Shown here: positions 45,194-57,200 of the stretch, piece after piece
Position numbering within the stretch: the stretch's first letter is position 1
Layout of the letters: the number at the start of each line of letters is the position of its first letter
Source: Ramazzottius varieornatus
Lineage: Eukaryota; Tardigrada; Eutardigrada; Parachela; Ramazzottiidae
DNA length: 64,000 nt
Assembly (NCBI GenBank): GCA_001949185.1
Contig: BDGG01000001.1
Span: 6,844,325 to 6,908,324 of the forward strand
Direction: 5' to 3'
Notes under the pieces: generated by a model
Databases searched by the model: none
Told to the model about the DNA's origin: nothing
Seen by the model: only the letters and a program-made list of their open reading frames with translations
Position numbers and translations under genes: made by a program

Positions 45194-45525
45194 CACTGTA
45201 CTGTAGCTATGCAGCACGGAAATCGACGAAATTTGTGCAGCACAGCACCGCATGCAGCAGGAAGCCGAAGACTGCCGCGCAGATCCACGGACCAACGCTT
45301 AACAAAAATTGGTACTTTTGGGTATTCGAGTTGCAGGCATCTGAGTTTGGTCGTACCGTATGGCCACGTTTTCCCGGTGGACTACCCATTTTGCCGACAA
45401 TACTATAACAAAAGTCAGTACATGAAAGTTGTGCAGCACAGCGCGGCGTACAGTGACCTGGTAGAGTGCGCAGCACAGTTGCTGCGTAATTTTGAGCCTA
45501 CGGCCCGGTGCTCTAAAATCAACCG
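45083..45525. mobile_element. ~440 bp inverted-repeat element
   Basis: The left arm (AGAGCACTGGGGCC...AACTGTGCTGCGCAC...GGGCGCTGTACGC) is mirrored at 45425-45525. Repeated GCAGCACAG motifs occur inside. No transposase. Confidence 0.6.
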
Positions 45526-46724
45526 TCCATCACCACTGATGTGCTGCTGAAGCGCGCGTCTGTCGGAGCATGGCAAGCCTAAACGCGTAAAATTAAAATG
45601 GTATGTCATAAATTTACTGGAGTCAGGTTTGTATATAGGAAACCTCGGTATCGAATCCCGGCTTTTTCAAATATCGAGCTAACAAGTGCAGTCAATCAAG
45701 CGAAATGCAGTTGTGTTTCTTTTTCATACCCAAGCTGCGGTGGGGGTTGATTGAATGATCTTACTTTTCGGTCAGATTAACAATTTGGTACGTCACAGAA
45801 TGGTCACGTCATGACTAAAATCTAACCCGCATTATGCTTTGACGTATGACGTCAAGGATACTTTACGGCGTTCTTCCTTCCAGCAACGCGCGCTCCAGCA
45901 GCACATCAGTGTCCATCAGTGCTATAGATGGAATTTGCGGAGCGAAAAGTCACGTGGTATACCGCACCGGCTAGTGGAACCTCGTGATGCATACTTCCTA
46001 AGCCCAGAGCCCAGTCGGGCATACTGGCAATCATGAGTCACGTGATGAGTCGAGTAGCCCTTCTTACCACTTGGTTCTCGACTGATTGAAATTCCAACTG
46101 TTCTATTTGCTGTTCTGGCTTAGATTATTTCGGCAATGATATTCGGGCTGCTCAAGCTATATCAATGCGCGAGTCCACGAGGGGCAATGAGAAACGGTAA
46201 AGTGGCGCAAAAGTGATCTAATTAGCCTGCGGGGTGCGCGACTGGATGAGGAAATGCATTGGTTTCGGAGCCCGTATGACTCCCTGCTCACTTCAATGAC
46301 TCAATACGTGCGCGAGCGATTCATTGGCTGCAATTATACTCAGCGCATGCGCAGCTCCACCCAGTCCCAGTGCGGCCACTTTCTATGGGGACTTTGGTTC
46401 CGCGCATCCCATCTCTGTCCATCACTGCATGACGCTACTTCTGACACCTCAATCAGCTAACTTGATTGACCAGTCGACACAATTTATTTTCTTCATTCTC
46501 TTTGACTTTGTCAGAGTGGCTTTGTCAAAGTGTTCTCCAGAGTGTTCTCACTGTTCTGACTGTTTTCGCTTGCGAATATCCGTTGGATTTCGCTGCTATA
46601 TACATAGTAGTAGAAGACGAATGCAGGACTGCGTTCTTTCGGGAAGTGAACGGGAAAAAGGCACTGCAGCTCGTGACGGGAGTTACGGGACCGATTATCT
46701 TATCCAGTAGGCCGGAACCGGGTA
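45526..46724. other. Intergenic region upstream of CNOT10
   Basis: Contains one degenerate hairpin repeat (46199-46245) and several TGACGT motifs. No gene is supported. Confidence 0.4.
46199..46245. repeat. Hairpin repeat, degenerate
   Basis: AAAGTGGCGCA with right arm GGTGCGCGACTGG, intergenic. Confidence 0.55.
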
Positions 46725-49700
46725 ATGGACGAAGACGTCTTCCACAGCGCCAGCATGGATTCTCAAAACCAGAAGTCTCAGCCTCGTGTTGTCTACAGTG
46801 AGCTAGACGTCCAGATATTCCGCCGATGTTTAGCCAGTTACATGTCCAACGACTACCAGACGACAGTCGGGGAGATTCGCAGTCTTCGATCACGCTACTC
46901 CGATGTCGTCCATATTCAGCTCAACGAGCTCATTGCATCCTTCTACCTTCAGCGCTGCCTGAACGTCGATGAGTTCCTAGTCGACTTACGGGATGCCATG
47001 TTGAAGGTGAGACCAATCGCACTCATCATTCCCTTCTGAAAACTTCGAGAGGCCAGAGTGGATATTTCGTATTTTCGTCCGTTTTGATTTGGTTGATTAT
47101 CTTACATTGTAGGCTTATGGATCAACATTTGAGACCACAAGATTGCGCGATCTCACCCAAGTCGTCTACATGTATAACTACGCGCTGATTCTTTTCTACC
47201 TCATGCGATACAACCAAAGCTTGTCTATCATGAAAACCATCGAGAAATACTTCGATACTCTAGGTAAGGGTGCAACAATATTTTGATAAGCTCGAGTTTG
47301 GCTGACGGATTCTTTTCGTGCTCGCAGAGGATGCATTAGTCCGAGACTCCTGTTTCCTTCTTATCGAACTTCACGTCGCTCTCCATCAGGTAAAGTAGGT
47401 ACACCACATGTTTGTTTAGCTTTCTTGGATATCGCTGAACCAGATGGTTCTGGTCTGTAGATAGCGGAGGCGATGCTGGTCATTTCTTACATGGAAGAAG
47501 AATTCGAGGAACAGAGCGGTGTGCGAGGATTCCAGCTTCCGGAACACTTCCGGAACGACTTGCTGCTCTTCGACGAACACAGCCAGCTTGTTCGGCCGAT
47601 GCCTGGCTTCAAGGCCAAACTTCAGCTGGTAATAAATCTTGCGCGTTTCGTTTTAGTAACGGCTGACAGCAAATTAAACGTTACTCTGCGTTTCTTCCAT
47701 AGTATAAACTGAAAGTCGCCAACTGCCTCCGCATGCAAGATCTTGGCAAGAAAGAAGCCCGAGGACTCCTCATGGCTCACGGAATGGTAAGATGATCGAG
47801 ATCAGTCTGACTCTTTTAATTCAGTCTCAGACGTGGAAGCTTGGCTGACAAACTTGACAAGATTGTAGCGCACCTTTTCAGCTGATAAAACTGAAAGCGT
47901 GCGCCACTTGGGAAAACGATCTTGCCGAGTTTGGTTGTTTGCCCAAGTGGCGCACGTTTTCAGTGTTATCAGCTAAATGTGTGCGCCACTTGGAAAAACG
48001 AGCCTGTAAACTTTGTTTGACCAGGTCCTATGTGTTGACGTGTTGTCTGATTTGCAGAACGCCTTGCCCATCTTCCTGAAGAGCCAATCCGAGTTTACCC
48101 GCGGGAACAACAACAAAGCGATCAAGCTCCTCAACCAACTGTCGCCCTTCCTCCACAACCCAGCCAGCTCCGTTGGCGGCTCGGCCAGCAGCGACTACAT
48201 CCCCTCACTCTTCTACAATAACCTGGCCTGTATCCACAGCGCCATGGGTAAGCCGACTATCGCGTCGGTCTACTTCAACAAGGCGCTGGACGAGAACACA
48301 AAAGCCATACAGACCATACCCATGTCCCCTTCCACCAACAACGGTCAGCAACCACAGACGCAAGCCTTGTACAACCAGATTCCGCTTCAGTCCATCGCTT
48401 CATCGAGATTCGCAGAACTGATCTACAACTTGGGAACTCAGCTGCTGATTGCTGGTCAGCCAGTTCAAGCGTTCCCGCTGTTGGTCGAGGCTGCTCAGAC
48501 GTACCATCAGAATCCGAGAGTGTGGCTGAGGATGGCCGAATGTTGCGTCATAAAGTACAAAAATGTAAGTTTAGTTCGTCCTTCTGACCACATGGATACT
48601 CTTCGCAGCGCAAAAGGTCGGTCGAACCCCATTTGAGACGTTTCCAAACACCTGCACTTCTTCGCCGTTTCACAAGCTTAAGTGTGGATATGCAGGTGGA
48701 TGAGAGATACTCACGAAGTGAACCTGCATGCACAAGCGCAACCAATTAGTGCTGTGAATAGTGTATGCAGGGTGGTGAAAAACTCGCCTCATGAATCTAC
48801 ATACTGGTCTGCCGTAGTAAAGTCGTGGACTGAGGTGTTCAGGTTACCTTTTAGTCCCCAAAGTCCCAAACCTTTTTATCTCATTGGTGAGCGGTCAGTG
48901 GGATGTAGTTTGATTTTATCATTCAGGACGTGATGGATCCGTTACATCGCCGGAAGCCAACCCGATACATGATCAAAGGCTTCGTCGGTTCCGGGAAGTA
49001 TCGTAAGCTGCTTCTCTCACCCGTTCTCCTTCCATACCAGAAGCAGCTGTCTCAGCGGAAAGTCGCGCCTAACGCTGATATAAAGAAAGATCCGTCTGAG
49101 CCTTCGCTAACCATGGAGTTCGCTCGGATGTGCGTGGTGAACGCTCTAGCTGTAGTGAACCGTCAGCTGGCCAAGTCAGCTGGTGTCACTTCCGGCAGCA
49201 TGACGGCCTCCTTCATCGACAACATGCATGCGCTACCACCCAGTGGTGTTTCGTCTTTACAAGAGATGCTGACGTTGAAAGCGTACATACTGGTAAATTT
49301 GGCGTTCGTGTCGAACTCCATGTGGGACTACGTCGGCGGGGTGGACTACTCACGACAGGCGGAAGCTCTTCCAGAAATTCCTGGCGTGATCAGGTAACGA
49401 CCAAGCTTCGAAATACCAACCGTTGTAACGTTTGCATGAAACATAATCGGGTCGAAAAATTCGAAACCTAGAAGGCTAGAAGATCTACGACCGGCAAACG
49501 GACGATGCAAGACAGTTATTTCAAGTGACGCGCGTTTTAATTGTTCCGGCTGGAGGCGTGCGCCCCGTGGGACACCACGGTCATGTACGTTAGATTTGCT
49601 GGCTCCTCACATTTTCCGAATGAAGTCCAGAGTAAAATAGGTTCAGATAAAATATTTTAATCCTGCTATGAAGATATTCGATGGTTTGTTTTTGTTTACA

Positions 49701-50665
49701 GGTTTTTGTTATCGGCGTACGCGAGTGAAGGTCTAATGCGCCTGAATCGGCCATCCGAAGCCGCCTACTACCTTTCCGTCTCGTACATCAACAACGTTTT
49801 CCGTCAAATGAAGGAGGATATGGAGAAGGAAGGGCAAGTGAGCATGTCGCAGGCTGGCCAAAACGGCAACAACGGAAATGTGTCGCCGGGTACGCCGCTT
49901 TCCACGACGTCGACTGATGGAGGAGCGGAGAACCCGAATGGCAACTTCAGCGGGATTCCGCCGGACGATCAAAGCGACTTGTACAGCCAACCGAACGCCC
50001 TTCTCAAAAGTAAGAACATCTTGAGAATTTTATTTTTTCGTTGAATTTCCGAATATTTTGAGTATTTGGGAGCTGGGCAGACAACCACGACAAGGTCGGT
50101 TTTCCAAAGTGGCGCACGCTTCGGCAATAATACCGAAAGCGTGCGCGGCTATGTTGGCAAATTTGTTTACCGAGGCCGCATTTTCCATTGAGTGGCTTGA
50201 ATCCGCTTGACAAACTTTTTGCAGCTTTCCTTCACATACCAAACGACTATCTTCGTCGAAAGCCTTTGTATGCTCGAAATCTTCTGGGATACAATCACGC
50301 AGTGTGGTTGGCCATGAACGGGGATCTGGAAGCCAGTTATGAGATTGGGGAAACGGTATTTCCAATATTAATTTTTGAAGAACTTTTTTGAGTTTAACAA
50401 AGTTGAAATTTCATCCCTGATATTCTGGGACTGCGTTTCGTAGTTGAAGAGCGCTTCGAACGCGGACACGATTACGAGAGCCCGCGCCACGCAGCTGTGC
50501 ATCTACATTCGTTTCCGGCAGGGCAGAAACATCGAAGGGACGAAGCTGATAACGGAAGACTGTACAGAATGGAAAGAACGCTTGGCCAGAGACTTCGACG
50601 AAGATGAGCGTAAGTTGAAGACAGCCAGAGAAAGTCAGGGAATTGTTTGGCCGTTCGACTCTTAA
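46725..50665 (+). CDS. CNOT10: CCR4-NOT complex subunit 10
   Basis: Ten exons (46725-47006, 47113-47263, 47328-47389, 47461-47628, 47703-47786, 48058-48564, 48927-49393, 49702-50009, 50225-50355, 50444-50665) give 794 codons, 793 residues (vertebrate 744). It is built of helical TPR-like repeats, clearest in PSLFYNNLACIHSAMGKPTI with ASVYFNKALDENTKAI and in RFAELIYNLGTQLLIAGQPV. A low-complexity Asn/Gly/Ser/Pro insert lies near residue 650. With CNOT11, CNOT10 binds the N-terminus of CNOT1 as a module of the cytoplasmic mRNA deadenylase. All junctions keep frame. Introns 5, 7 and 8 are longer, and introns 5 and 8 carry hairpin repeats. Confidence 0.96.
47865..47993. repeat. Two adjacent hairpin repeats in CNOT10 intron 5
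   Basis: The first at 47865-47912 (GTAGCGCACC ... GTGCGCCACTTGGG), the second at 47942-47993 (CCCAAGTGGCGCACGTTTTC ... GTGTGCGCCACTTGG). Both are followed by the shared flank GAAAACGA(T/G)C. Confidence 0.9.
49521..49571. repeat. Hairpin repeat in CNOT10 intron 7
   Basis: TCAAGTGACGCGCG and GGCGTGCGCCCCGTGGG around a short loop; partly decayed. Confidence 0.6.
50104..50151. repeat. Hairpin repeat in CNOT10 intron 8
   Basis: CCAAAGTGGCGCACGCTTCG with right arm CGAAAGCGTGCGCGGCT. Confidence 0.75.
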
Positions 50666-51232
50666 TGTCCGGTCTTTCGCTGACCTTTTTCCTGTCTCTT
50701 CCTCGTCTGGAATTCATTAGATTCCTGAAAGAGTCTTTTTGTGTACGAGTGCTGGTCTGCTCTGTCGCACTCGAACCTGTGAGTTTTCAGCCGTCATTTC
50801 CTGTTTCATGCATTTTAGTTTGACGGATATAGTACAACGACGTTTGCGTTTCGCGCACGCAATTGTTACTTTGACAACTCTTAATGAGCAAAGGGCTGAT
50901 GGTGCAGCCTAACGCTGATGGTGCAGCCTGGGTGGATAGTGCCCATTGTCCATCACAGTACGTCAGTTGGATAGATTTCGAAAACCATCATTTGGGTTTG
51001 AGAGCCTTTTTGGACTATTGGGAAATCCGAATTATTTCATCTGGTCGAATAGATATTTTCTCTTACATATTTTTACCATGCAATGATTTCTGCTGAGCGT
51101 TCTCGTCACTGTGTCGAAGGGATGTCCTTTTTCGAACGATTGGCGGAATAATATCAAGGAGTTTAACGACGGGGAAGTTCGACAGCGCTGATTGTTTTTG
51201 GGCCTTTGTGCCGTTCTTCTGAGTATTTTTCC
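50666..51232. other. Space between CNOT10 and the dynein gene
   Basis: Contains the 3' flank of CNOT10 and the promoter side of the dynein gene; nothing else supported. Confidence 0.5.
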
Positions 51233-54200
51233 ATGGCGGACAAAGGCGAAAAGGGCGGGAAGGAAGCCATCGGCGGGAGAGATGCGGCAAAGGAAGCCGC
51301 CGAGCAAAAGATGAAAGCCGACATTGAATACATAGCCACGATCTCTTCTGACTTGCTCAAGTTGAAACCCGACAGAGTACTGAAGAGTTTCCAAGCAGAA
51401 GAGCCTCAGCATGCCCTGAAAGAGTTCCTTTCCCGTTTCACACCCATCTTGGCTATCACACACGGTGTACAGGGTGCGGCTGTGGCATCGAACTCCCTTC
51501 CCACAAACGTGACGGCCAAGTGGATATTGTTTTATCTGACCGGCAGTGGTCCCGGTTTGGACCTGACGAAGGATCTGGAGTCGATTGTGATGGACACGAA
51601 TCCGTGCAGCAATCTTCTCTTTTATTACGACTTGGTATATCAGTCCCTCTGATCACAGTTCCTGTATGGGAGCTCGGCAGAGAAACTTCTCAAGGTCGTG
51701 CTTCCAAGTCGCGCAGGCTCCTAGCGTTACAGGCGGAAGAATGCGCAGCTTGGGAGAACCATCTTGTCGAGTCGCTTTGCAACCTTAAGCGGCGCACGTT
51801 TTCGATGTTATTGTTCGGAAAAGTGCGCCACTTCGGGAGAGTAATGTTGTCGAGCATTTTTGGCGAGCTTCCAAATGACAACTGTTTGGTATTCGCTGAC
51901 TGAACTTTGGTGGAAATAACCATTGTTTATAGCTTTCAGAAATGTCGAGGAAGCACGACCAGGAAGTCTTCCTTCCCACGTCAGTCATCCAAGAGAACCG
52001 CACAAGGTTACGGAGGATACGTTTCGAAACGTTACGGCTATCTTCCCAAATCGACTCCAGCGTGGTCCTACCGAAACCTTTCTTAATGACCTCAGTTTTC
52101 CCCTCGTTTGCCAAAGACAGAAATATCCTGAAACTGGGGTGAGTCAAAGCTTTCGCAACCGTCACTGGCGAATTTCCTTTGTGGTTCAGTCTTGAGCGTT
52201 ACCGTTCATTTGTAGCTTACAAACTCAAGATGATGCGACAGCAGTGGAGCTCAAACACTGCATACTAAAATGGATCAGTATCATACAAGATATGTATAAA
52301 CAGAAGACTTTTCCAAACACGGAAGATGAGACGGGCGCGAAGGGCGGGGCGGAGATAAGGTCGCTTTTGAAACGACTCGAAAACTTCGAGTCGGCCCTTG
52401 TTCAGGTAGCTATTTCCGCATTCAGGCTACCTTTCCGAACGCGGCCTCTGTTGTAGATTACCGTCTTTGTCATAGATAACCGAGCCGCTGATGAGAATAT
52501 TGTTAGAAGATCTGGACGAAGAGTACTTCAGTTTCACCGACATGTACGTCGACCTGGTCGACTTGCTGATGTACGCTTTTGACGAGACGCGCATCGTCCT
52601 AAAGTTCCTACAACCTATCGCGCGATTCTTTAAGACCTTCGCGGATCAGGACGCCAGCTCGTTGAAAGTCCTGATGCATCCACTGTACGAAATGGTCAAC
52701 CGACTACTGGAGGAGTGTAAGACATACTACAAAGGCCCGAGAGCTGCACAAGTGGTCCGTGATGTCGGAACCTACCTGATCGAACTGGTAACAGAGTCAG
52801 TCAAGACATTGAATGAACGCGTATTTTACCAGTAAAGTGTTCGGTGGACAAAGTTTGTGAATGTAGGTGAAAAGTAAATGGGAAGCTAATGATGTCTTCA
52901 AAGCCGACACCAACGAAAATTTACAAAGATGCAACGAATGGATGTCCGTGTGGGAAGAGCAACTGGTGGCGCTGTCGGAGCTCTGTGAGAGGAACAATGG
53001 GTTGAGTATGCCCTTGATCATCAAAGGTACACCGGCGGAAATCGAAGCGGGGATGAAATCGGACCTTCAAGAATTTCGCGACCGTTTAGAAAAAATCAAA
53101 GTAACCCAGCTTCTTATTCAGTTCTGTATTTGTGAGGTCGGCAAACGGACTTGACAAAATTGTTTCCCCAAGTGGCGCAGGCTTTTTGTTTTATTGGCTG
53201 ACGGCGTGAGCGACTTGGGAGAGCATCCGTGTCGCGTTTATTTGCCGAGCGCCCATTTTTCTGACATGAAAACAATGACAGGGTTCTTCGTTGTCCTAGT
53301 TGCTGTTGCAAAGACAATTGGATTTCTCACGGTTGGAAAAAGTTGAGATTGGCGGTAAGGGCGGCAAGTCCCTCTCGGAAGGTGTGGTGAACCTCTACGC
53401 CAAGTTCACCGAAGAATCTCAGCAGTTCGCTTCGAAAGCCTTCGATCCGCTGGATCTGTCCAGTCAAGACTTTAACCAAGCCGCGGACCTCTTCATGGCC
53501 ATCATCAAAGAGAGCGATGACGAGCTGTCCAACATGGTCTGGTTAGATCTGGAAGGCAGCCTCGGCAGTACACCGACAGTCGTAAAAGTACGTCTGAAAT
53601 ATACTCCAAGGGAAATTACAGAAATTAGATTTTCGAGTGATGACTGTATCATCGTAGCATTTGGACATGTTTTCCGCTGTAGTCTACGACAAGCCAGCCA
53701 ATCCCAGTGTGGAGTTGGCCTGCTTTGCTGTGCTCGAAGCCCTGAAGAACCATTTGGTGAGGTTTGAGAGGGTGATAGACGACGCCATTGATTTGGACCG
53801 GAAGAAGATGACTGCGGAAATCTTCAATCTGCCGTTGCTGACTTCGGCACTGAGGTGGTCCATCGGCGTGGAGAAGTACTTTCTGGAGACTTACGCAAGG
53901 TTCAAGTCCATCGTGGTACCCCAGTCGTGCCAGAAGACCTATGAGGAACTGCTGACCATCTACGAACGGGCTCAGAACAAAATCTCTGAGTGAGTATATT
54001 CGACACGTTCTAAGGACAGCAGTCTATGTCTACCGAAACGAAAATGTTCGGCGTCTACACCACGGTTTTATTATATCCAGTACGTTTCCTTTCTCGAGGA
54101 GCGAAACTAAAGAGTTACCACAGCAGGCTGGGGTATCTGACCTCTAACCCTCCAGAAGACCCTAGTTCAGATGTGAGAGATCTCACGGCAAAGGGAAATA

Positions 54201-57200
54201 AAACCGCCAGCATACGTATCGGAATGGGCGTCAAAATTTGTCCTAGGTGGCATGATTTTAAACGATTTGGTGAATTTGGAGTTTTCGGTCTAGCTTCAGG
54301 AGCATTTTTGTCCCTGAACATGTATGGCTCATTCGAAAGAGCATGTCGATTTGAGTACAATGAAACTGTTTTTTCGATGTTGCATGAAATTAATTTTATT
54401 CCCGATTGTCCTAGGAGGGTTAGAGGTAAATAGAGGTATTCATTGCGGATGGCCAATTTTGTACGAACAGCGACTTTGGGAGCACTGTTGGTTGGCACTA
54501 CAATCTGCCAGTTTACTACGATTTTTGTGAAACTTGCCAGCTTGAAACTAACTCTTGACGGCTGCAGGTTGAGGAAATCAACGTCGCATACGGTGGACGA
54601 CATCGTTGTAAGCACTGATGACAACCTGAAAAAGTACTCGTTAGTAACAAAAGTCACCATTGGTCGGGAGCACCTCACGTGCAACATCACCAACCAGGTA
54701 TGCTGTGTTTTACCTGAAGCAATATTATACCGATCGACTAAATGAAAAGCAATAAGGCTTGCTTGTAGCTGGAAGAATACCTGGATTTGGCTGCCGGTAA
54801 ATCGGAGGATCTCGAAGCCCTCCAAAGTGATGCCAGCACAAAGGTTTATCGCGCCGACATCACTGACCGCTTCCGCGAGCTGGCATTCAAACTGCAGAGC
54901 GCCGTGCGACTCTTCAACAAAATCAAGCAAGTGGCCGTCGGCGCCGAACAAGAACTGCTGGGTGCAGAGTTTGACGCTACCCAAGACATCCTCCGTCGAG
55001 CAGAGAGCAAGATCACCTGGGGTGGTGAAGACGCATCAGCGACCATCGAGAAGCTCTACACGACAGTCTTCGACCTCTCTGGCCGGCTGAAGAAAGCTCA
55101 GAGGTGTCTCTTCCTGATATCAAAACACCTGGAACAGTGGCAGACCATCGCCTTCTACTATATCGACCCCAAGTCAGGCTACTTGAGAATAACACCACCG
55201 AACAAGTTGAAAGAGGAACGGAGGGTCTTCATGAAGACGGCAGGCGAGGCCATATCTTTTCTCTTCCAGACCATTGGCTACTTGTTCCATGCTAGCAAGG
55301 AAGACAAAGTGTGGATTAGCTACTCCAACTTTGTCGACGATATTGTACTGGATGGGCTGGTTGGAGCTGTGGCCAATAACCTGGACTTCATTTTGGAAAA
55401 CATGACCTTCAACAAAAACAACCACCCATTCATCAGGTAAAACTCCAGTCAGCCATCCGGTGCCAAAACAGTATGTAGAGCTTCTGCGTTTACCGTTTAC
55501 TGTCAAGCCACTCAAGTGTTGAGTGTTGAAAGCATGGTCTCGAGTCTTGACGGGTGCAGTTTTGCTTGGGCGTGCAGTCACTGGAACCCGGTGCACAATC
55601 GTTGAGTCGATGTCATGCTTATGCCACGTCGGCATGCATGGCAAAAGCATTATCCTGGCCCGTACCTTTTCACCCGGGCATGAATTAGACTAATAACTTG
55701 TTTTCGCCCTTTCTCTGCAGGATTATTTTGGGATTGAATGCATCGGGCCTGGGGTACACGCCAACGGTGTCGAACGATCCAGTTCCGGGCTCCTTACTCG
55801 GTGATATCCTCGGTGTCGCTGACGATATCCAAGGTATCGGTAACGCCATTCCGCGGTTAGCGGTGGACAAGACCAGTACGGCGTTCCAGGCTGTCATGCA
55901 GGACAACAGGGCTCTACAGAAGATGCGGGAAGAGATATCTCGACGTGCGGTGTCCGTCAACCAACGTCTCCTCGGTTTCCAACAAAACTACCAAAAGTAC
56001 GCCTATATTTGGACCATGGACAAGCCACAGCAGATCCTGACGTTCTACGTCAAGAACACTTCCGTCGTGCTGGATGACACAAAGGTGCGTACTTCAGAGC
56101 CCTTTAAAATACGCTCTCTTGATGTGGATTTTGTGCTTGCTTGCTCCCAGTTGTCGTCGTATGGTATACCGAGACGTGTGGACGTCGGTCGTGTCGAAGA
56201 AGAGATCGCCAAGAATGAAGCGACAGTGTCTGAGGTTCACAAGTCGGCCAACTCCGAAGTGTTGGACACTTGGCTACGAGTGGATTTCCAGACGCTGAAG
56301 ACGGCCATTGTACACCATCTACAAGAATACTCGGAACTGCTACGGAACATGGTCTCCAACTACCTACAAACAACGTACGGAAGTTTTTACCGCTTTCGGT
56401 GAGTAAGTGAATGCTTCTAATGGAGTGTTTTGATCGAAGGGTTTCGGGGTTTGATGCTTTTACTGAAGCCTGTCTGACCACGTTTGATATGTCGAAGAAG
56501 CCGATCGACCGGAAGACGTTGGTAGTCATCTTGAAGCAGCTGGCGCTGATGCGGGAAAGACAGGTTTATAGCGACGAGATGTTCGAACCCTTGAATCAGA
56601 GTATGAAGCTGCTGACCAGCTACGGTGTGGAAATACCCCAGCAAACCATCGAACTGTTCCAGGTAAAGTTTTCTCAAGGCCGATAAGTCTAAATATCGTG
56701 GAACAGATGGAATAAACCGAGTAGGTGGACTTGTTGTTTCCATCTGAATACAGAGGGCCAATCAACGATGGATTGATACGAAGAATGTGGCGGTGAAGAC
56801 CCGCCAAGAGATTGCGAACTTTTTGTCGCAAGAAGTGAACGCCCTGAAAAAAGCCGTTGTCAGCTTCGAGGTGAGTTGTCCCCCAGCGAAGGAATCTACT
56901 TCTGTGGTTGCGTTTAATTTACTGGTTCTTTTCTCTTTTTGCAGATGAAGCAACATGAGTTTCGTGAGGCCTTCCGGAACAAAAAGTTCGCCGACATGCC
57001 ACCACGTGTCGGTTACAGAGAGCTCGATAAAGCTCAGACGGAGATCGCCGCACTGGAAGCCGAGATGGACCTCCTCATCAAAGACTGTATCCTCTTCGAC
57101 GTCGCCGCACCGGACTTTAAACAGCTGCGAACGTGTCGCCGTGAGATTCGGCTGCTGAAACAACTCTGGGATTATTCTTCGGTGGTCGCCAGTCAGATTC

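Noticed and set aside
54026-54984. Long minus-strand frame (289 codons) in the dynein gene
   Set aside because: It is antisense to dynein exons and the MITE in their intron; no domain is visible.
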